Positions 5,894-9,154 of a stretch of 9,154 bases of DNA are shown here, piece by piece (positions within the stretch are counted from its first letter, which is position 1; each line of letters starts with the position of its first letter). The notes beneath the pieces are model-generated. The model saw only the letters and a list, made by a program, of their open reading frames with translations. It was not told the origin of the DNA and searched no databases. The stretch is from Deltaproteobacteria bacterium (lineage in GTDB: Bacteria > Desulfobacterota > Desulfovibrionia > Desulfovibrionales > Desulfovibrionaceae). The stretch is taken from positions 1 through 9,154 of the forward strand of contig JAJBSY010000060.1 of NCBI GenBank assembly GCA_020861205.1. Direction: 5' to 3'. The position numbers and the translations under genes were made by a program.

Positions 5894-6103
5894 TTATCCG
5901 ATGACGGCCATGACTTCGCCGGCGGAGAGACGGGAGCCGGCTTCCACCTTCACTTCCTTGACGGTTCCGTCTTCAGGGCAGGGAACCGGAGTTTTCATTT
6001 TCATGGCTTCCACGATGAACAGGACATCGCCCTTTTTCACCGCGTCGCCGGCTTTGACTTTCACTTCTTCCACCTTGCCGGGCATTCTTGCTTTCACTTC
6101 CAT
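5894..6103 (-). CDS. Free-standing biotin carboxyl carrier protein (biotin/lipoyl attachment domain)
   Basis: This 69-residue protein is a complete biotinyl domain and nothing else. The canonical biotinylation motif EAMKMK is at 32-37, so Lys35 should carry biotin. It has the usual flanking features MPGKV (7-11), V-K-A-G-D-A-V-K-K-G-D (16-26) and the symmetric second half ending AGEVMAVIG. It carries carboxyl groups between a carboxyltransferase and a carboxylase or decarboxylase. The start at 6103 has AGAGGAG 7 nt upstream. It lies downstream of birA and the decarboxylase beta subunit, separated by 210 bp with its own candidate promoter, and is followed by a strong terminator. It most likely serves the Na+-pumping decarboxylase, but a soluble pyruvate or acyl-CoA carboxylase elsewhere is possible. 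It lacks the Pro/Ala-rich linker of full-length AccB. Confidence 0.93.
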   Translation of the reverse strand: MEVKARMPGKVEEVKVKAGDAVKKGDVLFIVEAMKMKTPVPCPEDGTVKEVKVEAGSRLSAGEVMAVIG

Positions 6104-6137
6104 GAACAGCTCCTCTATATTGGTTTGGGTTTACCAT

Positions 6138-6167
6138 CCACCTGTTCCGGCCAATATCCGGAAGTGG
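6138..6167 (-). promoter_or_regulatory. Leader hairpin upstream of the biotin carrier gene
   Basis: On the minus strand CCAC (6167-6164) plus TTCCGG (6163-6158) pair with CCGGAA (6150-6145) and GTGG (6141-6138). This gives 6 bp at the loop end, a 3-nt bulge, then 4 bp, with a 7-nt apical loop. The hairpin ends 35 nt before the ATG and would lie in the mRNA leader if the candidate promoter at 6216-6244 is used. Confidence 0.45.
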
Positions 6168-6215
6168 CACGTATCCTTTTCTCGGGTTGGCCCAGAGGAT
6201 CAACCTATTCGAAAA

Positions 6216-6244
6216 AGCATAGCAGATATTTCCCGGCTCGTCAG
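6216..6244 (-). promoter_or_regulatory. Candidate sigma-70 promoter for the biotin carrier gene
   Basis: On the minus strand CTGACG (6244-6239) and TATGCT (6221-6216) are 17 bp apart, each matching 4 of 6 consensus positions. It would give a leader of about 105 nt. The rest of the 6104-6313 gap holds no recognisable gene. Confidence 0.35.
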
Positions 6245-6313
6245 GAAGAAAATGCCGTATTTCCTTGTTCTTTTTCTCACGAGCGGATAGTTGCGGGCGC
6301 CCGGCTCTCAAAT

Positions 6314-7162
6314 TCACGGATCGCCGCGTTGAGCCGGGAAACCTATTTCACCGGAATCGACGCGCAGGCGTTCTCCGTCGTCCGTGACCGCCAGCAACGC
6401 GCCGGACGGGTCGAGGTCGAAGGCGACGGCGTGCCGGCGGCCGTACCCGTCCGGCAAAATGATGGCGTTGCCCAGTGTGCCGTTGCAGGCGAGCCAGGCT
6501 TCGCGTACCGGCGCGAACCCTTGCTCCCGCCAGCGGGCGAACCAGCGGTCGATTCCGGCGGCGACGGCCGTAAGGACAGCGGCGCGGGAGACGCTTCCGC
6601 CGGAAAGCAGGGCCAGCGAGGTGGCGGCGGACCGCAGGTAGGGGGGAAAGTCGGCTTCGTCCTGGTTGGCGTTGATGCCCACGCCGAGCACAAGGGGGAT
6701 GGCCGGTGCCCGGTGATCGGCGATGGCGGTTTCGACCAGCAGGCCGCAGCACTTTTTCCCGTTCCCCAGGAGATCGTTGGGCCATTTTATGCGAAGGGAT
6801 ACGCCGGACGCCGTGAGGACGGCCTCGCGGACGGCAACGGCCAGGACGAGCGTGGATTGCGGCAGCGTCTCCAGGGGAACGGTTACCGGCAGGATGAAGC
6901 TGGCCCATATGCCTTTGCCGGTCGGGGATTCCCACAACCGGTCGTGGCGGCATTGCCCGTTGGTCTGGCTCTCGGCGATAACCGCGAGCTTTCCGGCGCG
7001 GCCCTCTTCGATACGGCGTTTGGCTTGGAGGTTGGTGGAGTCGAGCCGGGTATGGAATTCCATGTCCCAGCCGGGAAGAAAGGGGGGCGGGAAGGCGCCC
7101 CCGGGCGCGGCCGGCCGGGGAGACGCCGCGGTCTCCCCGGTATCGTGCGGTTTTACGCGCAT
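6314..7162 (-). CDS. birA: Biotin--protein ligase BirA, class I (no DNA-binding domain)
   Basis: BirA activates biotin with ATP and attaches it to the carrier lysine; the likely substrate is the neighbouring 69-residue carrier. Visible motifs (numbering from the 7162 start) are DSTN (41-44), the biotinyl-AMP loop G-Q-C-R-H-D-R (69-75) followed by LWESPTGKG, KWPNDLL (126-132), KCCGLLVE (137-144) and LGVGIN (159-164). A C-terminal SH3-like domain follows (about 230-275). There is no N-terminal helix-turn-helix, so it should not repress transcription as E. coli BirA does. The loop is unusual: compared with E. coli GRGRRGR it keeps G, the fourth-position R and the last R but has Q, C, H and D elsewhere. 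The start is uncertain. ATG 7162 lies 10 nt after oadB, but the next 33 codons are Pro/Gly/Ala-rich and hold two hairpins, so ATG 7063 is an alternative. Neither start has a good Shine-Dalgarno. Confidence 0.92.
   Translation of the reverse strand: MRVKPHDTGETAASPRPAAPGGAFPPPFLPGWDMEFHTRLDSTNLQAKRRIEEGRAGKLAVIAESQTNGQCRHDRLWESPTGKGIWASFILPVTVPLETLPQSTLVLAVAVREAVLTASGVSLRIKWPNDLLGNGKKCCGLLVETAIADHRAPAIPLVLGVGINANQDEADFPPYLRSAATSLALLSGGSVSRAAVLTAVAAGIDRWFARWREQGFAPVREAWLACNGTLGNAIILPDGYGRRHAVAFDLDPSGALLAVTDDGERLRVDSGEIGFPAQRGDP
7083..7140 (-). repeat. Two tandem hairpins at the oadB-birA junction
   Basis: CCGGGGAGAC (7115-7124) and GTCTCCCCGG (7131-7140) are perfect 10-nt complements with a 6-nt loop. 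GGGGGCG (7083-7089) and CGCCCCC (7096-7102) are perfect 7-nt complements with a 6-nt loop. On the minus strand the second hairpin is followed by CTTTCTTCC, a poor T-tract. They lie after the oadB stop and before the second possible birA start, so they may reduce read-through into birA or protect the oadB message. Confidence 0.6.
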
Positions 7163-7172
7163 TGAGCCGTCG

Positions 7173-8387
7173 TCAGGGCATCCAGCCCTGGGTCGCGATG
7201 AACACGCCCGTCGCTATGGCGGTGGTGATAACCCCGCAAATCTGCGTGCCCATGGCGATGGGCATGATGATGCAGTAGGGGTTTTCCTCCATGGCCACCT
7301 TTTGCGCTATCTTGGCGGTGGTGGGCATGCAGGAAACGGCGGCTACGCCGATAACGGGATTGAATTTGCCCTTGAATATCTTGTAGAAAATCCAGCCGCC
7401 CGCGATCCCGCCGAGCCCGGAAATGGCCAGGGCCAGGATGCCGATTATCACCATGATGAGAATCTTGTCGTTCAAAAGAACGCTCGCGTCGCAAAGCACG
7501 CCGAGAAGCAGGCCCATGAAGAACGTCGCGCCGTAGAGGATGGTGGATTCCAGCAGGTTTTGCAGCGGCTCGATTTCCGCTTCCTTGATGGCGACCCCGA
7601 TGAAGAAGGAGAGGATGAGGGGCGCCGCCACCGGCAGAAGCAGGCACAGGATGGCGCAGAGAATGACGGTCATCAGGAATTTGGTTTTCTTGGAAACGTT
7701 GGGGACCTCGAATTCCATGTCGATGCCGCGATACCCGGCGGGTATCAGGGCTTTGAGCAGGAAGGGGTAGCCGACGTAGGTCAGGGACAGGTAAAGATAC
7801 GCGATGATGGCGATGGGCACGAAAAGGTCTCTTGCCAGCATCAGGGCGGCGAAAAGGACCATGGGTCCGTCCGCGCCGCCGATGATGGCGACGGAAATGG
7901 CCTCGCCGGGCATGAGGCCCGCCATGCGCCCCACGATCAGCGTCGCGAACGTGCCCAGCTCGCCGAACAGGGCGAGAATCATGCACGTCCAGGGGCGGAC
8001 CAGGATAAAGGATATCTCGCTCATGACCCCGATGCCCATGAAAACCAGACAGGCTATCAGCGCGTTGGCGAAGCTCAGGGTATAAATGGGCTGGAGGAAG
8101 TTGACCTGCATGATGTCGACCAGTTTGCCGGGGTCGCCTTCCAGGGGATTCAGGATGATGTTGCCGATGTTGGCCGCGTCCGGAGCGCCGAGGAACAGGA
8201 CGCCGGCATTGATGGCGATCATGCCCAGGCCCATGGGGACCATGATGAGCGGTTCCAGCGTCCGCTTGAAGCCGTAATACGCGAGCACGATGCCGAAGAG
8301 GATCAGGCCGATGCGGAAACAGGCAATCAGGGGATCCTGGTAGAAGAGTGACGCGATGCCGGGAAACATTTGGGATAGTTCAGTCAT
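7173..8387 (-). CDS. oadB: Na+-transporting decarboxylase beta subunit (OadB/MmdB/GcdB family)
   Basis: This 404-residue integral membrane protein is the beta subunit of a biotin-dependent sodium-pumping decarboxylase. It decarboxylates carboxybiotin on the carrier protein and uses the energy to export Na+. It is hydrophobic throughout, with roughly nine to eleven spans. The family core AIIGGADGP (167-175) carries Asp173, equivalent to the essential Asp of Klebsiella OadB. FNPVIGVAAVSCMPTTAKIA (342-361) matches the second core region, keeping the Asn and Ser thought to contact Na+. Two usually conserved positions differ: Lys359 for Arg, and Gln382 (MGTQICG) for the Asn of MGPNVAG. GGGAGG lies ahead of the ATG. 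It follows the 42-residue gene by 15 nt and precedes birA by 10 nt. Oxaloacetate, methylmalonyl-CoA, glutaconyl-CoA or malonyl specificity depends on the alpha subunit, which is not here. Confidence 0.92.
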   Translation of the reverse strand: MTELSQMFPGIASLFYQDPLIACFRIGLILFGIVLAYYGFKRTLEPLIMVPMGLGMIAINAGVLFLGAPDAANIGNIILNPLEGDPGKLVDIMQVNFLQPIYTLSFANALIACLVFMGIGVMSEISFILVRPWTCMILALFGELGTFATLIVGRMAGLMPGEAISVAIIGGADGPMVLFAALMLARDLFVPIAIIAYLYLSLTYVGYPFLLKALIPAGYRGIDMEFEVPNVSKKTKFLMTVILCAILCLLLPVAAPLILSFFIGVAIKEAEIEPLQNLLESTILYGATFFMGLLLGVLCDASVLLNDKILIMVIIGILALAISGLGGIAGGWIFYKIFKGKFNPVIGVAAVSCMPTTAKIAQKVAMEENPYCIIMPIAMGTQICGVITTAIATGVFIATQGWMP

Positions 8388-8402
8388 TATTCGCTCCCTC
8401 CC

Positions 8403-8531
8403 CTAACAGTCGCCGTTCCGGGCGTCGACTTTGTTCATAACCTTGTTCACGCCGAGCACGACGACGATAACAAGCAGCGATATGACTGCCGTAAGGCCAT
8501 AACACATCAGGGCATACGTCACTATGTTCAT
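8403..8531 (-). CDS. Short OadG-like (gamma/delta-type) decarboxylase membrane subunit, 42 aa
   Basis: This tiny protein is one hydrophobic helix (about residues 5-27, starting YALMCYGLTAVISLLV) with a short polar tail ending in R-N-G-D-C. OadG/MmdD gamma or delta subunits have one N-terminal membrane span and hold the decarboxylase together. They are normally about 80-120 residues, so this one would have almost no soluble tail. The start at 8531 is set by AAGGA 6 nt ahead. The frame continues upstream to 8678 but that part has no Shine-Dalgarno and looks non-coding. It precedes the beta subunit by 15 nt, the usual gene order for gamma-type subunits. The assignment is by position and topology; sequence similarity cannot be shown for so short a protein. 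Confidence 0.65.
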   Translation of the reverse strand: MNIVTYALMCYGLTAVISLLVIVVVLGVNKVMNKVDARNGDC

Positions 8532-8556
8532 GCTCTGTCCTTGGGTTGAAAGTCCT

Positions 8557-8585
8557 GGCCGCCATTCGCCGATCGCATGGCGGCC
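8557..8585 (-). promoter_or_regulatory. Hairpin just upstream of the OadG-like ribosome binding site
   Basis: GGCCGCCAT (8557-8565) and ATGGCGGCC (8577-8585) are perfect 9-nt complements with an 11-nt loop. On the mRNA the 3' side of the stem ends about 14 nt before the AAGGA (8542-8538), close enough for refolding to influence ribosome access. It has no T-run, so it is not a standard terminator. Confidence 0.6.
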
Positions 8586-8592
8586 GCGAAAC

Positions 8593-8633
8593 ACGCCTAT
8601 CAAAACGGTAGGGTATGCCGTAGGCGTCGGCAT
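8593..8633 (-). ncRNA. Possible H-type pseudoknot in the leader of the decarboxylase operon
   Basis: In the minus-strand transcript AUGCCG (8633-8628) pairs with CGGCAU (8620-8615), a 6-bp stem. Its entire 7-nt loop ACGCCUA (8627-8621) is perfectly complementary to UAGGCGU (8599-8593), 15 nt downstream of the stem. The result is either a compact pseudoknot or two mutually exclusive helices. It lies about 60 nt before the OadG-like start codon and directly ahead of the hairpin at 8557-8585. The arrangement is what a cis-regulatory RNA would look like, but no known class was recognised and no covariation can be assessed from one sequence. Confidence 0.35.
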
Positions 8634-8707
8634 CGCCGCGGAACCGCTTTCATGAGGCGGGCTTCCGCAGTCGTACACAGCGTCGCAAGATTGATTTGCA
8701 GATGCGA

Positions 8708-8737
8708 TTTATGAGCGTATCGGAAGAAAAAGGTCAA
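8708..8737 (-). promoter_or_regulatory. Second possible promoter for the decarboxylase operon
   Basis: On the minus strand TTGACC (8737-8732; 5 of 6) and CATAAA (8713-8708; 4 of 6) are 18 bp apart. It would shorten the leader to about 170 nt, still including the pseudoknot-like element. It is weaker than the upstream candidate at 8765-8793. Confidence 0.3.
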
Positions 8738-8764
8738 TAATACCCATTTCCCACAACATCAGGC

Positions 8765-8793
8765 AGAATATGCGGGGGCATACCCCGCGTCAA
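8765..8793 (-). promoter_or_regulatory. Sigma-70-type promoter of the oadG-oadB-birA operon, with a palindrome in the spacer
   Basis: On the minus strand TTGACG (8793-8788; 5 of 6) and TATTCT (8770-8765; 4 of 6) are exactly 17 bp apart. The spacer region contains GCGGGG-TATGC-CCCCGC, a 6+6 palindrome, a plausible operator position. Predicted start near 8758, giving a leader of about 225 nt before the first gene. Confidence 0.55.
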
Positions 8794-8858
8794 GACTTTT
8801 CGGGGGTTGTGAAAAAAAGCTCTTGCGCGGCGGGAGAATCCGGGGAAAGGCACGCCGG

Positions 8859-9154
8859 TCAGGTGATCAGGGTGGTGATGCCGAAAATGGCGGCAAGCGA
8901 AATGACGAAGAGCGCCACGTTCGTATATTTGCCGAGGGAATAGAGGACCAGCGAAAGAATGCCGGAAACGCTCCACCAGGCGATCCAGGAAACGGCCAGG
9001 GTGATGAGAAAGGAGGGAAGCTCGCCAAGGACGGCTTTGGGGGTTATCCCGCCGGCGAAGGCCGGCAGTTCCTCGAGATGCGGCAACAGGCTCATGTGCA
9101 AAAGGATCGCGAAGGTGGCCGCCGTTCCGAGTATGGTATAAAGGATGAATTTTC
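8859..9154 (-). CDS. C-terminal part of an unidentified membrane protein, 5'-truncated by window edge
   Basis: The frame is open from the right edge to a TGA at 8861-8859, giving 98 residues; no start needs to lie inside the window. It holds about three hydrophobic segments: an edge helix (residues 1-19 of the fragment, FILYTILGTAATFAILL), a middle one rich in Trp (SWIAWWSVSGILSLVLY), and a C-terminal one (VALFVISLAAIFGITTLIT) that runs to the stop. A loop PHLEELPAFAGGITPKAV lies between the first two. I do not recognise the family. A run of seven T on the minus strand (8818-8812) follows about 40 nt after the stop, without a clear stem before it. It is upstream of, and separated by about 65 bp from, the oad promoter, so it probably belongs to another transcript. 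Confidence 0.7.
   Translation of the reverse strand, partial: KFILYTILGTAATFAILLHMSLLPHLEELPAFAGGITPKAVLGELPSFLITLAVSWIAWWSVSGILSLVLYSLGKYTNVALFVISLAAIFGITTLIT

Noticed and set aside
6125..6140. BirA operator half-site-like TGGTAAACC on the minus strand
   Set aside because: No matching second half-site (GGTTTACA) at the required spacing, and the local BirA has no helix-turn-helix domain.
6723..8351. 542-codon plus-strand open frame
   Set aside because: It is antisense to birA and oadB, both of which have clear family motifs; the protein is His/Asp/Gly/Gln-rich with no domain pattern.
8706..8756. 16-codon leader peptide frame on the minus strand
   Set aside because: No Shine-Dalgarno, it would be nearly leaderless, and it lacks a run of regulatory codons.
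8812..8818. Seven-T run on the minus strand after the right-edge membrane protein, as a terminator
   Set aside because: I could not find a convincing GC stem immediately before it; AAGAGCTT is a palindrome without a loop.

Overview
The window is GC-rich, ordinary chromosomal DNA. Its gene content (sigma-54-type flagellar promoter, sodium-pumping decarboxylase subunits, free-standing 69-residue biotin carrier, TauE/SafE exporter, ECF-type biotin uptake) fits a motile anaerobe of the Desulfovibrionaceae/Desulfobacterota kind. That placement is inferred from gene combination and protein style, not from a marker gene. I see no transposase, integrase, tRNA, rRNA or CRISPR array.

Layout, left to right. 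(1) 1-1607, minus: fliD, the flagellar filament cap, cut by the left edge. Upstream of it are a near-consensus sigma-54 promoter and a possible sigma-28 promoter. (2) 1812-4250, minus: an apparent four-gene operon, bioY - bioM - a 61-residue membrane protein - a TauE/SafE permease, ending at a clear intrinsic terminator. (3) 4595-5329, plus: an ECF T-component-like (BioN/CbiQ-like) membrane protein, divergent from bioY across a 344-bp gap. (4) 5351-5797, minus: a PaaI-like hotdog thioesterase. (5) 5894-6103, minus: a 69-residue biotin carrier protein followed by a strong terminator. (6) 6314-8531, minus: a 42-residue OadG-like peptide, the decarboxylase beta subunit and birA, behind a structured leader of about 225 nt. 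(7) 8859 to the right edge, minus: the C-terminal part of an unidentified membrane protein.

The unifying theme is biotin. BioY, BioM and the T-like protein can form a complete biotin importer. BirA can attach the biotin to the small carrier protein. The carrier can deliver carboxyl groups to the membrane beta subunit, where decarboxylation drives Na+ export. The carboxyltransferase (alpha) subunit is not in the window. The least expected items are a possible H-type pseudoknot followed by a hairpin in the leader of the decarboxylase operon, an inverted repeat over the predicted bioY -35 box, a sulfite-exporter-type permease at the end of a biotin-uptake operon, and substitutions at normally conserved positions of BirA and the beta subunit.
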